DNA from: Streptomyces cinnabarinus
Lineage (GTDB): Bacteria > Actinomycetota > Actinomycetes > Streptomycetales > Streptomycetaceae
Assembly (NCBI RefSeq): GCF_027270315.1
Contig: NZ_CP114413.1
Coordinates: 7,936,001 to 8,000,000 of the forward strand
Length of the DNA: 64,000 nt
Direction: 5' to 3'
The notes under the pieces: model-generated
Databases searched by the model: none
Seen by the model: the letters and a program-made list of their open reading frames with translations, nothing else
Told to the model about the DNA's origin: nothing
Made by a program: the position numbers and the translations under genes
Part shown: in pieces, positions 1-9,151 of the stretch
Layout of the letters: each line of letters begins with the position of its first letter
Position numbering within the stretch: the stretch's first letter is position 1

Positions 1-437
1 GGCAGGGGGCGGCCGGTGGGTCGCACCTTGTCGGGGGTCCACACATTGAGGTACAGGCAGTCCTCCGTGGTGCTGCCCGTGCGGTTGGACTCGCCGGGCA
101 GGACGGGGCCGCCGTCGGGGAGCAGTGTCAAAGGCAGTTGGGGACAGGGATGTGCGGGTGCGATGGTGTCCCGTACGCCGTGCCAGCGCGCGGCGGGGCG
201 CGGTGGACGCCAGCGCAGCTCGCCGGTGGGCGGGGCCGCGAACGGTATCCCCTGGAAGACCCGTCCGCCGTCGCGGCCGGCCGCCCCGCGCACCGAGCCG
301 CGGTCGGTGCGCACGACCAGGGAGTCGTGGCCGGCGTCGGCGGCGGCCGTGGCCGGGGGAGTGGTGAGGGACAACAGCAGGGCCGTGACAGCGGCCACGG
401 CCCAGGCAAGGGGGTGGCGGGTTCTCGGTGAGCTCAT
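1..437 (-). CDS. Secreted type-B carboxylesterase, N-terminal part only
   Basis: The gene runs off the left edge, so only the first 145 or so residues are visible. The product opens with a signal peptide (MSSPRTRHPLAWAV followed by a hydrophobic Ala/Leu stretch). The family N-terminal signature follows: a G-x-V-x-G segment, FQGIPFA, then PPTGELRWRPP. Near the edge stands TEDCLYLNVWTP, the conserved first-disulfide region of type-B carboxylesterases. The catalytic Ser, Glu and His would lie outside the window. It probably hydrolyses ester substrates outside the cell. The ATG at 437 was chosen because it starts the signal peptide. Family assignment is firm, substrate unknown. Confidence 0.85.
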   Translation of the reverse strand, partial: MSSPRTRHPLAWAVAAVTALLLSLTTPPATAAADAGHDSLVVRTDRGSVRGAAGRDGGRVFQGIPFAAPPTGELRWRPPRPAARWHGVRDTIAPAHPCPQLPLTLLPDGGPVLPGESNRTGSTTEDCLYLNVWTPDKVRPTGRPL

Positions 438-475
438 CTCATCGCATCCTCATCGGCGTTGATGGCGGTGCGGGG

Positions 476-1720
476 TCATGGCCTGTGCTCGTAGGCGCCG
501 ATGTCGCAGGCGGCGCCCTGGGGGCGGGTGATGCCGCGCTGATCGGTGGCGGGGCAGTCGGCGGCCGCGTCCAGGGCGGGGCTGCCCGGCAGGAGCGCCG
601 AGGTGTCGGTCGGGCCGCCGTTGTCCGCGAGCGGCCCGAGCAGCGGGTCGCGGCTGGGCAGATCGCCCGCGGCGGTGAGGCGACAGCTTCCGTCGGTGTC
701 GATGTTGTGGCCCAGCGAGTCGATGGTGGCGAAGGCCCGCTTGCAGTTGGCGGCGGCGCCGTCGACCGTGTTGCCCGCGATGACGGAGTTGCGCAAAGTC
801 ATGCGGCCCAGGGGCAGGTCGATGAGGTCGGGGAGGGGCGCGGGCAGGCTGTCGAGGTAGGCCGGGGCGATGTTGATTCCGCCCCCGCCGTCGCTGGAAC
901 TGTTCCGGGCGATGGTCGAGTTGAGGATCTCCACGGTTCCCCTGCCGCGGATGTCGATGCCTCCGCCGTAGCCGCCGAGGCTGCCGGGACGGTCGCCGGG
1001 GTCCGTCACCCGGTTGTCGGTGATCGTCGAGTTCGTGACGGTCCCGGTGTCGTCGAATCTGATGCCTCCGGCCTCGCCCGCGGCGTTCCGGCTGACCGTG
1101 CTGTCGACGAGATCCAGGTGGGAGTCCGGGACGTTGAAGATGCCGCCGCCGTACCCGGCGGAGTTCCCGGTGACGGCGACCCGGCGCAGGGTCAGACGGT
1201 GTGCGTTGGCGATGCCGCCGCCACCGGTGTCGGTGAAGGGCAGTTCACGCTGTACGGCCCTGCCCCCGGTGATCGTCACGTCGGACATCCGGGTGTCCGC
1301 CCGCAGGCGGAAGACCCGGTCCAGGAGGTTGGCGTCGATGACGGTGGTGCGCGCGCCCGATCCGGTGATGGTGGTGGGGGCGTCGACGTTCAAGTCCCCT
1401 GTGGTGGGGTCGGGATTGTCGCCGACGATCAGCTCGGGGTCGGGCGGGATCGTCAGCCGGTAGTGGCCGGGCGGCAGCGTGATCGTGCTGCCCGGCAGGG
1501 AGTTGGCGGCCATCACCGCGGCGCGCAGACTGCACGCGCCGGACGCGGTGCGGCACCGGCCGTCCGACGGGTCGGCGTCGACCGCGTCGGCGGTGGTGTC
1601 CACGGTGAACTCCGCCGGTTCGGCGGCGGATTCGGATGCGGATGCGGATGCGGGGGCGAGGTGCACTCCCGCGGCGATGGCGATGGCGGTCAGCACCGCC
1701 GTGGTGACTCGGACCCTCAT
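476..1720 (-). CDS. Secreted right-handed beta-helix protein (CSLREA / choice-of-anchor Q type)
   Basis: A 414-residue exported protein with a signal peptide (MRVRVTTAVLTAIAIAAG). After it comes a CSLRAAVMAANS segment typical of CSLREA-domain proteins. The middle is rich in short GG/N/T/I turns expected of a parallel beta-helix. The C-terminus (LGHNIDTDGSC, DNGGPT, DQRG, CDIGAYE) matches the choice-of-anchor Q domain as I remember it. An in-frame GTG exists at 1729, but GAGAGGAG lies 8 nt before the ATG at 1720, which is therefore preferred. Function is unknown; such proteins often bind or cleave polysaccharide. Residues near the mature N-terminus are Ala-Ser repeats encoded by a GATGCG hexamer. 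Confidence 0.8.
   Translation of the reverse strand: MRVRVTTAVLTAIAIAAGVHLAPASASASESAAEPAEFTVDTTADAVDADPSDGRCRTASGACSLRAAVMAANSLPGSTITLPPGHYRLTIPPDPELIVGDNPDPTTGDLNVDAPTTITGSGARTTVIDANLLDRVFRLRADTRMSDVTITGGRAVQRELPFTDTGGGGIANAHRLTLRRVAVTGNSAGYGGGIFNVPDSHLDLVDSTVSRNAAGEAGGIRFDDTGTVTNSTITDNRVTDPGDRPGSLGGYGGGIDIRGRGTVEILNSTIARNSSSDGGGGINIAPAYLDSLPAPLPDLIDLPLGRMTLRNSVIAGNTVDGAAANCKRAFATIDSLGHNIDTDGSCRLTAAGDLPSRDPLLGPLADNGGPTDTSALLPGSPALDAAADCPATDQRGITRPQGAACDIGAYEHRP
1635..1652. repeat. GATGCG hexanucleotide repeat (3 units)
   Basis: Three tandem GATGCG units inside the beta-helix gene encode an Ala-Ser run just after the signal peptide. The hexamer keeps the frame, so copy-number change would only alter linker length. 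Confidence 0.7.
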
Positions 1721-1798
1721 GAAATGCACTCCTCTCGGCGAGGATTCCGGGCGTACTAGGACTTGCCGGTGTGCATGGTGCGAGGTGCGCGGCTCGTG

Positions 1799-1840
1799 CG
1801 ACGCAAGCGGTCTGCGTGTTCTGGAGCGAGCGTTCCATTC
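1799..1840. promoter_or_regulatory. Imperfect palindrome upstream of the beta-helix gene
   Basis: The stretch contains TGGAGCG-AG-CGTTCCA, a near-perfect 7-2-7 inverted repeat (one mismatch), about 95 bp upstream of the ATG at 1720. The form resembles TetR-family operators. No regulator gene lies next to it, so function is uncertain. Confidence 0.3.
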
Positions 1841-1874
1841 AGAACGGCCCGTGTCTACTGACGGGTAGGGAAAT

Positions 1875-1889
1875 TGACCGAATCGGTCA
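1875..1889. promoter_or_regulatory. Perfect 15-bp palindrome overlapping a stop codon
   Basis: TGACCGA-A-TCGGTCA is a perfect 7-1-7 inverted repeat that overlaps the stop codon of the alcohol dehydrogenase gene (1887-1889). It could bind a repressor acting on the beta-helix gene downstream on the same strand. It is too short and lacks a T-run to be a convincing terminator. Confidence 0.35.
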
Positions 1890-2939
1890 GCCGGTGGGAT
1901 CGAGGAGGATCTTGCGGACCCCGTCGGAGCGGTCGGCGAACAGTTCGTATGCCGCGGGGCCCTGGGAGAGGGGGAAGCGGTGGGACACCACGACCTCCGG
2001 CTGGATCCGGCCGGCCTGGGCGAGGGCGATCAGGGTGGGGAGTTCGTAGTGGATCGAGCAGAGCCCGATGGCGAACTCGAGTTCCTTGATCTGCGCCAGC
2101 CCCATGTGGAAGGGGAACGCCTTGTTCTGGCTGACTCCGATGACGCTGACCCGGCCGGCCTGCCGGACGGACTTGAGGGCCAGGTCGATGGTGGCGTCCG
2201 AGCCGACGGCCTCCACCACCGCGTCCGGTCCGCGTCCGCCGGTCATCTCCCGCACGGCGGCCTTCGCGTCGTCACCCTCGACCGGTTCGACCCCGAAGCC
2301 CGCGGCGAAGGCGCGGCGCTCGGCGACCAGGTCCGCCCCGAGCACGCGCGCGGCGCCCATCGCGAAGGCGGACTGCGCGGCCATCAGTCCGACCGGGCCG
2401 AGGCCGATGACCAGGACGGTCTCGCCGGGCTGGATCCGGGCGCGGCGGCAGCCGTACCAGGCCGTCGGGGCGTTGTCCGTCAGGACGACGGCGGCCTCGT
2501 CGGAGATCCCCTCGGGCAGGGCCACCAGATTGATGTCGGCGTACGGCACCGCGAGGGCCTGGGCCTGGCTGCCGGGGAGTTGGGGGCTGACGCCGTAGCA
2601 GAGCTCCGTACTGGTCTTGGCGCGCTCGCACCGGGCGGTGAACCCGGCCGCGCACGACCGGCACTGGGTGCAACCGGCCGAGGCGGGTACGAGGACCCGG
2701 TCGCCGGGCCTGAAGCGGGTGACCTGGTCGCCGGTCTCGACGACCACGCCGACGCATTCGTGGCCTGGTGTGTAGCCCAGTTCCGGGCTGAAGGGATTGC
2801 CGTGGTAGATGTGCAGGTCGCTGCCGCAGATACCGGCCGTGGTCACCTGGACGACCGCGTGGGTGGGGCTGGTGACGGCCGGGTCGGGGACGTCGCCGTA
2901 GCGGATGTCATGACGGCCGTGGTAGCTCAGTGCTTTCAT
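1887..2939 (-). CDS. Zinc-dependent alcohol dehydrogenase, MDR family
   Basis: A 350-residue medium-chain dehydrogenase. Visible features are the catalytic-zinc motif around CGSDLH and GHE (about residues 38-62), the structural-zinc cluster CTQC-x2-C-x7-C (about 90-110), and a Rossmann nucleotide-binding segment VLVIGLGPVGLMAAQ. Length and motif order are normal for NAD(P)-dependent zinc alcohol dehydrogenases that oxidise alcohols or reduce aldehydes. It lies 26 bp downstream of the reductase gene at 2966-3973 and is probably co-transcribed with it. Substrate cannot be inferred. Confidence 0.88.
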   Translation of the reverse strand: MKALSYHGRHDIRYGDVPDPAVTSPTHAVVQVTTAGICGSDLHIYHGNPFSPELGYTPGHECVGVVVETGDQVTRFRPGDRVLVPASAGCTQCRSCAAGFTARCERAKTSTELCYGVSPQLPGSQAQALAVPYADINLVALPEGISDEAAVVLTDNAPTAWYGCRRARIQPGETVLVIGLGPVGLMAAQSAFAMGAARVLGADLVAERRAFAAGFGVEPVEGDDAKAAVREMTGGRGPDAVVEAVGSDATIDLALKSVRQAGRVSVIGVSQNKAFPFHMGLAQIKELEFAIGLCSIHYELPTLIALAQAGRIQPEVVVSHRFPLSQGPAAYELFADRSDGVRKILLDPTG

Positions 2940-2965
2940 CTCGGTGCTCCGTCCCCGTCGCCCGC

Positions 2966-3973
2966 TCAGTCCGCGATCTTCAGCACGAGCTTGCCGTGGT
3001 TCTCACCGCGGAACAGGCGCATCAGGGTGTCGGGGAAGTCGGTCACGCCGCCGGAGACCACGTCCTCAAGGGACTTGAGCCTGCCCTCCGCCCGCCACGT
3101 GGCCATCTGCGTGATGCCCTCGGCGTAGCGGTCGGCGTAGTCGAAGACGACCATGCCGGTCATGGTGGCCCGGTTGACCAGCAGGGAGAGGTAGTTGGCG
3201 GGGCCCTGCGGCTTGGTGCTGTTGTACTGGGAGATCGCGCCGCAGACGATGATGCGGGCACCGCGCGCCAGGGTCAGCAGCACGGCGTCCAGGATCTCGC
3301 CGCCGACGTTGTCGAAGTACACGTCGACCCCGTCGGGGGCGTGCCGGCGCAGCTCTTTGCGGACGTCCTCGCTGCGGTAGTCGATCGCGGCGTCGAAGCC
3401 GAGTTCGTCGACGATCATCCGGCACTTGGCCTCGCCACCGGCGATGCCGATGACCCGGCAGCCCAGGATCTTGGCGATCTGGCCGACGACACTGCCGACC
3501 GCGCCCGCCGCACCGGAGACGACGACCGTCTGGCCCGGCTCGGGGCGGCCGATGTCGATCAGCCCGAAGTAGCCCGTCAGGCCCGACATGCCGAGCGTGC
3601 CGAGGTACGTCGGAAGGGGGGCCGCCGCCGGGTCGACCTTGGTGACGCCCAGCCCGTTCGTCACGCAGTACTCCTGCACGCCGAAGGAGCCCGACACATG
3701 GTCCCCGACCGCGAACCCGGGGTGCTGGGAGGCGATCACGCGTCCCACCGCACCGGCGCGCATGACCTCACCGATCTCCACCGGGCGTATGTAGGACCGG
3801 CCCGCGTTCATCCAGCCGCGCATCGCCGGGTCGATCGACAGAGCCAGCACCTGAACCAGGAACTCCCCGTCGCCCGGTTGCCCGACCGGCTCCTCCACGT
3901 GCTGCCAGTCGGCGGGCTGCGGCTCTCCCACGGGACGGGCGGCCAGGCGCACCTGGTGGTTGATCGTGCTCAT
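2966..3973 (-). CDS. NADP-dependent oxidoreductase, curcumin/prostaglandin-reductase-like MDR family
   Basis: A 335-residue zinc-independent MDR protein. The N-terminus (MSTINHQVRLAARPVG) and the segments DPAMRGWM, VSGAAGAVGSVVGQIAK, and VYFDNVGGEILD are typical of the PTGR/CurA-like reductases that reduce alpha,beta-unsaturated carbonyl compounds with NADPH. The start at 3973 is supported by an AGGAG 9 nt upstream; a longer ORF lacks an N-terminus resembling the family. It is the first gene of a two-gene operon with the zinc alcohol dehydrogenase. A TetR-like operator lies about 90 bp upstream. Confidence 0.88.
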   Translation of the reverse strand: MSTINHQVRLAARPVGEPQPADWQHVEEPVGQPGDGEFLVQVLALSIDPAMRGWMNAGRSYIRPVEIGEVMRAGAVGRVIASQHPGFAVGDHVSGSFGVQEYCVTNGLGVTKVDPAAAPLPTYLGTLGMSGLTGYFGLIDIGRPEPGQTVVVSGAAGAVGSVVGQIAKILGCRVIGIAGGEAKCRMIVDELGFDAAIDYRSEDVRKELRRHAPDGVDVYFDNVGGEILDAVLLTLARGARIIVCGAISQYNSTKPQGPANYLSLLVNRATMTGMVVFDYADRYAEGITQMATWRAEGRLKSLEDVVSGGVTDFPDTLMRLFRGENHGKLVLKIAD

Positions 3974-4063
3974 CTTCGGCGGCTCCTCGGACGGTCGCGG
4001 GGGACTGGCGGCGCGTGCCGATCGGCAGGTCGCCCGTGGTCGTGGACCGAGGCGGTTACGCGG

Positions 4064-4083
4064 CATACCAGCCGGTCGGTATG
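4064..4083. promoter_or_regulatory. TetR-like operator upstream of the oxidoreductase operon
   Basis: CATACCAGCCGGTCGGTATG is a 20-bp inverted repeat with two mismatches in the arms. Its form resembles operators of TetR/AcrR repressors controlling MDR reductases. It lies 91 bp before the start codon at 3973. No TetR gene is in the window, so the regulator would act in trans. Confidence 0.45.
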
Positions 4084-4197
4084 AGCGGTGAGCGTACGGG
4101 GCCGAGGCGCGGGAGGCAAGAGACGCCGGTGGCGACAAGCCGGATGGCGCGATACGGCCCCTGCCGTGTCACGTAGGGGATCCGGCCACGCGGCAGA

Positions 4198-6690
4198 TCA
4201 CATCCCGACCGCGTGGGTGTACTCGGTGAGGAGGAGCGCGATGTCGTCGGTGCGGTTCGGGGCGTGCTTGGCGCTGTGCAGGAGGGCGTCGGCGAGTTTG
4301 TCCAGCGAGTCGGTGTCGGCGTGGGCGAGCCGGGTGCGCAGCCGGTCGATGCCGGTGGTGATGTCCGCGTCCCGGGTCTCGACCAGCCCGTCGGTGTAGA
4401 GGGCCAGCAGGCACCCCGGCGACAGGGCCAGGTGGGCCTGCGGATAGTCGGCGTCGCGGTCGATGCCGAGGAGCGGTCCGCCGGGCGGGTCGACGGTCTC
4501 GGTGCGGCCGTCGGGCCGGTGCAGCAGGGGCGGGCAGTGGCCGGCGCGGACCACATGGGCGATGCCCGTGGCGGGATCGAGCAGGATGTAGCAGCAGCTG
4601 GCGAGGGGGCCGGGGCCGAGGTCGATCAGGAGCCGGTTGGTGGCGGCCACCACCTCGCTGGGCCGCAGGTCCGCGGAGGCGAACGCCCGCACCGCGCTGC
4701 GGAGTTGCCCCATGGTGGCCGCGGCGGCGACGTTGTGGCCCTCGACGTCGCCGACGACCAGGGCGATGCCGTGGTCGGTGCCGATCACGTCGTACCAGTC
4801 GCCGCCGATGTCCATCCACGCGGTGGCGGGCAGGTACCGGCCGGTCACGCTGACCCCGGGCAGATTGGGCAACTCGTGCGGGAGCAGGGCGTGCTGCAGG
4901 CCGTGGGCCAGGGCGTTCTTGGCGTCGTAGAGCCGGGCCCGCTCCAGCGCCTGGGCGATCAGGCCGCTGAGCGCGGTCAGCACACTGCGCTCCTCGCCGG
5001 TGAACCGGTGCTCCTCGTCGAAGCCGAGGACGAGGGCTCCCACGGGCCGGCTGGAGGCGAGCAGCGGCAGGAACCCGAAGGAGCGCGACTGGGCCTCCAA
5101 CTCGGGGTAGGCCCGCGCCAGTTCTTCCGGTGTCTCGATGAACAGCGGGGTGCCGCCGGCCAGCGATCCGGTCACGGGCCCCCAGGTCTGCCGCAGGGAG
5201 ATGCCCTCGAACCGGTCCAGGAAGCTCTCGTGATAGCCGCGCTGGCACAGCAGGTACAGGCGTCCCTCGCGCACCACATAGGCGGCGAGCCGATGGCCAC
5301 CGAACGCGGGCAGCAGCTGGTCGGCCACCACGCGGCAGACGTCCAGAGCCGTGACCGCCTCGGTGAGCGCGCTGCTCATCTCCAGGATGCGGTAGAGGGC
5401 CCCCGGACGGGTCGGCGCGGGGCCGCCCGCGGAATCCGGGCCGGGCCGGGCACCGGCCGTGGCCGGGCCGGGATCCGCCGCCGGGGTCACCCACCCGGTC
5501 GTGCCCTGCGTGTCCGGCCGCAACGAGAACAGCAGCCGCTCGTGCGGGCCGCGGGCGAGGAACGAGACGGGCTGCTGGGAGACCTGGGCGGCCCGGAACC
5601 GGTCCTCGAAGGCGGGATCCGCCAGCCACGGCAGCGCCTCCCAGGGGCGCCGCCCCACCAGATCACCGCGGCGCGTGTGCACCAGCCGCACCAGACGGTG
5701 ATTGGCGTAGGTGACGCGCCCGTCCCGGTCGAGCGCGAAGAAGCCGTCCGCCAGCCGCTCCAGCGCTGCCGCGGCGGCCATCCCGCTGCCCAGGTCGAGC
5801 ACGCCGCCCACCACGTGGGACGCGGCGCCCGCGCGTCCATGGCCGGTGGGCACCCGGCCCCACAGCTCGATCGTGCGGTGCCCGCCGCCCGTCTCCGGGA
5901 TGCGGACGCACCGGGCCAGCACACGGCCGTTGCGCACCGCGGCCCGGCCGGCGGCCCGGAAGGCCTGCCGGTCCGCCGGGTGCACCTGAGCCGCCAGCGT
6001 CGCCGCCCGCCCGTCGAACTCGTCGGGCTTCAGACCGAAGATCGCGCACGCCGTGGCGTCCGCCGTCAGCCGCCCGGTGCTCACGTCCCAGTCGAACAGG
6101 CCGACCCGTACGGCGGAGGCGGCCGGGATCGGGATCTCCAGCGGAGCCTGCGGGGTGCCGCTGCCCGCGTCGGCGTCGCCCGCCCCGAGCCGGGCCAGCG
6201 CGGTGCCCAGGCGGCCGGCCGTGGTGCGCAGGTGCCGCCGCTGGGCCTTGGACAGCCCCTGACCGCCGGACTGGGCGGCCCACACCACCGCCAGCGCACC
6301 CAGGACGTCCCGCCCCGCCGCCACCGGTACGGAGGCCGAGCCGAACGGATACGGCACGGCGATGGCGAGCTGGGGAAACCGCCGTACGGTCGCTTCGGCG
6401 TCGGTGAGATGGACCGTCCGCCCGACGCGGAACGCCTCCGCGACCGGAATCGGGCTGTTGACCGCGATCCGCCGCCACCCACCCAGCAGCGAGGGTGGCA
6501 TTCCCGCCGCCGCGGCCAGCACCAGCGCACTGCCGTCGGCCGAGACCAGGAAGACGCTCGCTGCGTGCGCCCCGCTCACTTCCACGGCCCTGAGGACCGC
6601 GTCCACCAGCGCGTCGTCGCGCTCCGCCGCCCTCTCGGCATTTGTCGTGCCGAAGGGGCGCGCACCCGAGCCATGGTCCGTGGACGACAT
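4198..6690 (-). CDS. GAF-PAS-PAS-GAF-PP2C (SpoIIE-type) phosphatase
   Basis: An 830-residue cytoplasmic multidomain serine phosphatase. Order seen: a GAF-like domain (about 25-150), a PAS domain (about 190-290, VGLFDWDVSTG), a second PAS domain (about 310-410, DGFFALDRDGRVTYAN), a GAF domain (about 455-600) and a C-terminal SpoIIE/PP2C domain. The PP2C domain keeps the metal-binding segments (GGDWYDV, GDVEGHN, YTDGLVE). Such proteins dephosphorylate anti-sigma antagonists or act in SigF/SigB-like partner switching; no partner gene is adjacent. The ATG at 6690 is preceded by a G-rich RBS. It diverges from a second SpoIIE-type protein. Confidence 0.88.
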   Translation of the reverse strand: MSSTDHGSGARPFGTTNAERAAERDDALVDAVLRAVEVSGAHAASVFLVSADGSALVLAAAAGMPPSLLGGWRRIAVNSPIPVAEAFRVGRTVHLTDAEATVRRFPQLAIAVPYPFGSASVPVAAGRDVLGALAVVWAAQSGGQGLSKAQRRHLRTTAGRLGTALARLGAGDADAGSGTPQAPLEIPIPAASAVRVGLFDWDVSTGRLTADATACAIFGLKPDEFDGRAATLAAQVHPADRQAFRAAGRAAVRNGRVLARCVRIPETGGGHRTIELWGRVPTGHGRAGAASHVVGGVLDLGSGMAAAAALERLADGFFALDRDGRVTYANHRLVRLVHTRRGDLVGRRPWEALPWLADPAFEDRFRAAQVSQQPVSFLARGPHERLLFSLRPDTQGTTGWVTPAADPGPATAGARPGPDSAGGPAPTRPGALYRILEMSSALTEAVTALDVCRVVADQLLPAFGGHRLAAYVVREGRLYLLCQRGYHESFLDRFEGISLRQTWGPVTGSLAGGTPLFIETPEELARAYPELEAQSRSFGFLPLLASSRPVGALVLGFDEEHRFTGEERSVLTALSGLIAQALERARLYDAKNALAHGLQHALLPHELPNLPGVSVTGRYLPATAWMDIGGDWYDVIGTDHGIALVVGDVEGHNVAAAATMGQLRSAVRAFASADLRPSEVVAATNRLLIDLGPGPLASCCYILLDPATGIAHVVRAGHCPPLLHRPDGRTETVDPPGGPLLGIDRDADYPQAHLALSPGCLLALYTDGLVETRDADITTGIDRLRTRLAHADTDSLDKLADALLHSAKHAPNRTDDIALLLTEYTHAVGM

Positions 6691-6944
6691 GCTGCCCCCG
6701 ATCACCGCACCGGCGGCGCGGCATCCGTGCGTGAGGCGTCTGCACCATTCTCGTACGGAAGGGCACCGGGTGAAACCCCGGAGGTCTCCGGCGCGGGGCG
6801 GCCCCGCGGGCGCCCTGAACGGCCCGGCCGCGGCGCACCTGGCCCACCCGTGCCGGGGCCCGATCGCGGTGTCATCCTGGAATCGCGATGCCATCCTGGA
6901 GAGGACGGCCTCATCGGCCGGGAGCGGCCAGGGGCGAGGCAGCG
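6691..6944. promoter_or_regulatory. Divergent promoter region between two SpoIIE-type phosphatase genes
   Basis: This 254-bp intergenic region must carry promoters for both genes. It contains a direct repeat of CATCCTGGA about 16 bp apart (near 6874-6900). I could not place -10 or -35 boxes with confidence. Confidence 0.3.
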
Positions 6945-9086
6945 ATGAACACCAGCGACCAAGGCCGGGCGCAGGACCCGCCCGCGGCGTCCTCGGGCTC
7001 CTGGACGGATCGCGCCGACGACGGAAGTGGAGAGTGGCAGATCGGTCACTCCCTGGTGGGGCAGTTCCTGGCCCGGTCCCCGATCGGCATGGCCGTCATG
7101 GACACCGACCTGCGCTATGTCTGGATCAACGACGCCCTGGAACGGCTCGGGGGCGTGGCCCGCGAGGAGCGCATGGGCAAGCGGCTGAGCGATGTGCTGC
7201 CACGGCTCGACGCGGCGGCCATCGAGTCGGTCATGCGGGAAGTGCTGGAGACCGGGTGCCCCGCCGTCGATGTCGAGTACCACGGCCGCACCAGCGCCGA
7301 CCCCGACCGGGAACACGCCTACTCCACGTCCTTCTTCCGGCTGGCGGACGACACGGGGGTCGTGCGGGGTGTCGGCTACATGGTCCTCGATGTCACCGAC
7401 CGATGGCGTGCCCGGGAACGTCTCGCCCTGCTGAGCCGGGTCGGCGCCTGGACGGCCAGGACGCTCGACGTCTTCCGTCTCGCCGAGGGGCTGGCCGAGG
7501 TCTGTGTTCCGGACCTGGCCGATCTGATCACCGTGGACCTCCTCGACTCCGTCCTCCAGGGCGAGCCCCTCGACCGGGCGCTGTCCGGCGGCCAGCGGCT
7601 GCGGCGGGTCGCCGTCCGCAGCGCCGACGGCGACGCGCCGGAGGGGATCGCGGCGGCCGGGCGTCCGGTGCAGTACCCGCCGGACTCACCCGGCGCGCGC
7701 TGCCTGGCCGGCGGAACCCCGCACCGAGAGGCCCTGTCCCGGCAGGGGTGCGAAGGCTGGATCGCCGCCGACGCACTGCTCGGCCCGGCGGCGGCGGACC
7801 TCGGTCCGTGCGCGCTGTTGCTGGTCCCGGTCAGGACGCACGGCCGGGTGGTGGGGATGACGACCCTGCTCCGACGTGCCCCGCGCGAGGGCTTCGACGA
7901 GGACGACCTCCTGGTGGCCGACGAGATCGTCGGACGGGCCGCACTCGGCGTCGAGAACGCCCGCCAGTACACCAAGGAACGCAACACCGCGCTGGCCTTG
8001 CAGCGCTTCCTGCTGCCCCGCCGGATCGCGGCGCACGCGACGGTCGAGGTGGCGACGCGCTATCTGCCCTCCGGCGGAGGCGTGGGCGGTGACTTCTTCG
8101 ACGTCATCCCGCTCTCCGGGGCCCGCGTCGCCCTGGTGATCGGAGATGTGGTCGGACACGGCATCAACGCGGCGGCCTCGATGGGCCGGCTGCGCACCGC
8201 CGTACGCACCCTGGCCGATCTCGATCTGCCGCCCGAGGAGATCCTGGCCCATCTCGACGATCTGATGCTGGGGCTCATCGCCGAGGACTCCCCGGAGGAG
8301 CGCGGACAGGCACCGTCGGAACTCGGCGCGACCTGTCTGTACGCGGTCTACGATCCGGTGGCCCGCACCTGTGTCATGGCGCGGGCCGGTCATCCGCCGC
8401 CCGCGGTCGTGGGCCCCGACCGGTCGGTGTTCCTCCCCGACCTCCCGCCGGGCCCGCCGCTCGGTCTGGGCGGTCTGCCGTTCGAGTCCGCGGAGATCGA
8501 GCTGGCCGAGGGAAGCCTGCTCGCGCTGTACACCGACGGCCTGTTCGAGGTCCGCGGGCAGGACCCGGACGTCGGTCTGGAGCGGCTCCGCGCGGCCCTG
8601 GCCGATCCCGACCGGCCGGTCGAGGACATGTGCGGCGAGGTGCAGAGCACGCTGGAGGTCGAGGGGCGGGACGACGACGTGGCCCTGCTGATCGCTCGCA
8701 TCCACGGGCTCGGGGCCGACCGGGTGGCCTCTTGGGACATCGCCTCCGACCCGGCGGCCGTGTCCGGCGCGCGTGCGGTGGCGGGGCGGTGCCTCGAAGC
8801 CTGGGGCCTGGGCGACATGGTGTTCACCACGGAGCTCCTGGTGAGCGAACTGGTCACCAACGCCATCCGCTACGCCTCGGGCCCCATCCGGCTGCGGCTG
8901 ATCCGCGAGTCCGTCCTGACCTGCGAGGTCTTCGACACCAGCACCGTCTCCCCACGACTGCAGCACGCCCGCACCCTGGACGAGGGCGGGCGTGGCCTGT
9001 TCCTCGTGGCACAGCTGTCGCGACGCTGGGGTACGCGCTACACCGCGGACGGCAAGGTCATCTGGGTGGAGCAGGAGATCCTGTAG
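6945..9086 (+). CDS. PAS-GAF-SpoIIE phosphatase with C-terminal HATPase (RsbW-like) domain
   Basis: A 713-residue signalling protein. A PAS domain (about 25-155, IGMAVMDTDLRYVWIN) is followed by a GAF-like region (about 165-345), a SpoIIE/PP2C domain (about 360-575, GGDFFDVI, GDVVGHGINAAA, YTDGLFE) and a histidine-kinase-like ATPase (about 590-710, ELLVSELVTNAIRYA). The last domain resembles RsbW-type anti-sigma kinases, so one protein has both phosphatase and kinase modules of a partner-switching circuit. This architecture is common in Streptomyces. The ATG at 6945 fits the N-terminus better than the longer ORF start. Confidence 0.87.
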   Translation: MNTSDQGRAQDPPAASSGSWTDRADDGSGEWQIGHSLVGQFLARSPIGMAVMDTDLRYVWINDALERLGGVAREERMGKRLSDVLPRLDAAAIESVMREVLETGCPAVDVEYHGRTSADPDREHAYSTSFFRLADDTGVVRGVGYMVLDVTDRWRARERLALLSRVGAWTARTLDVFRLAEGLAEVCVPDLADLITVDLLDSVLQGEPLDRALSGGQRLRRVAVRSADGDAPEGIAAAGRPVQYPPDSPGARCLAGGTPHREALSRQGCEGWIAADALLGPAAADLGPCALLLVPVRTHGRVVGMTTLLRRAPREGFDEDDLLVADEIVGRAALGVENARQYTKERNTALALQRFLLPRRIAAHATVEVATRYLPSGGGVGGDFFDVIPLSGARVALVIGDVVGHGINAAASMGRLRTAVRTLADLDLPPEEILAHLDDLMLGLIAEDSPEERGQAPSELGATCLYAVYDPVARTCVMARAGHPPPAVVGPDRSVFLPDLPPGPPLGLGGLPFESAEIELAEGSLLALYTDGLFEVRGQDPDVGLERLRAALADPDRPVEDMCGEVQSTLEVEGRDDDVALLIARIHGLGADRVASWDIASDPAAVSGARAVAGRCLEAWGLGDMVFTTELLVSELVTNAIRYASGPIRLRLIRESVLTCEVFDTSTVSPRLQHARTLDEGGRGLFLVAQLSRRWGTRYTADGKVIWVEQEIL

Positions 9087-9151
9087 CCCGAGTCCGTTCA
9101 CCGCGAGGCCAGTCGGGGGCCGCGACCACGGCAGCCCGTGAGGCTCGGTCG

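Noticed and set aside
428..1759. Long plus-strand ORF (443 codons) opposite the beta-helix gene
   Set aside because: It is antisense to a gene with signal peptide, RBS and family motifs; its translation is Val/Gly/Arg-rich with no domain, as expected from high-GC shadow frames.
4213..6948. Long plus-strand ORF (911 codons) opposite the SpoIIE-type phosphatase
   Set aside because: Antisense shadow; the minus strand has intact GAF, PAS and PP2C motifs.
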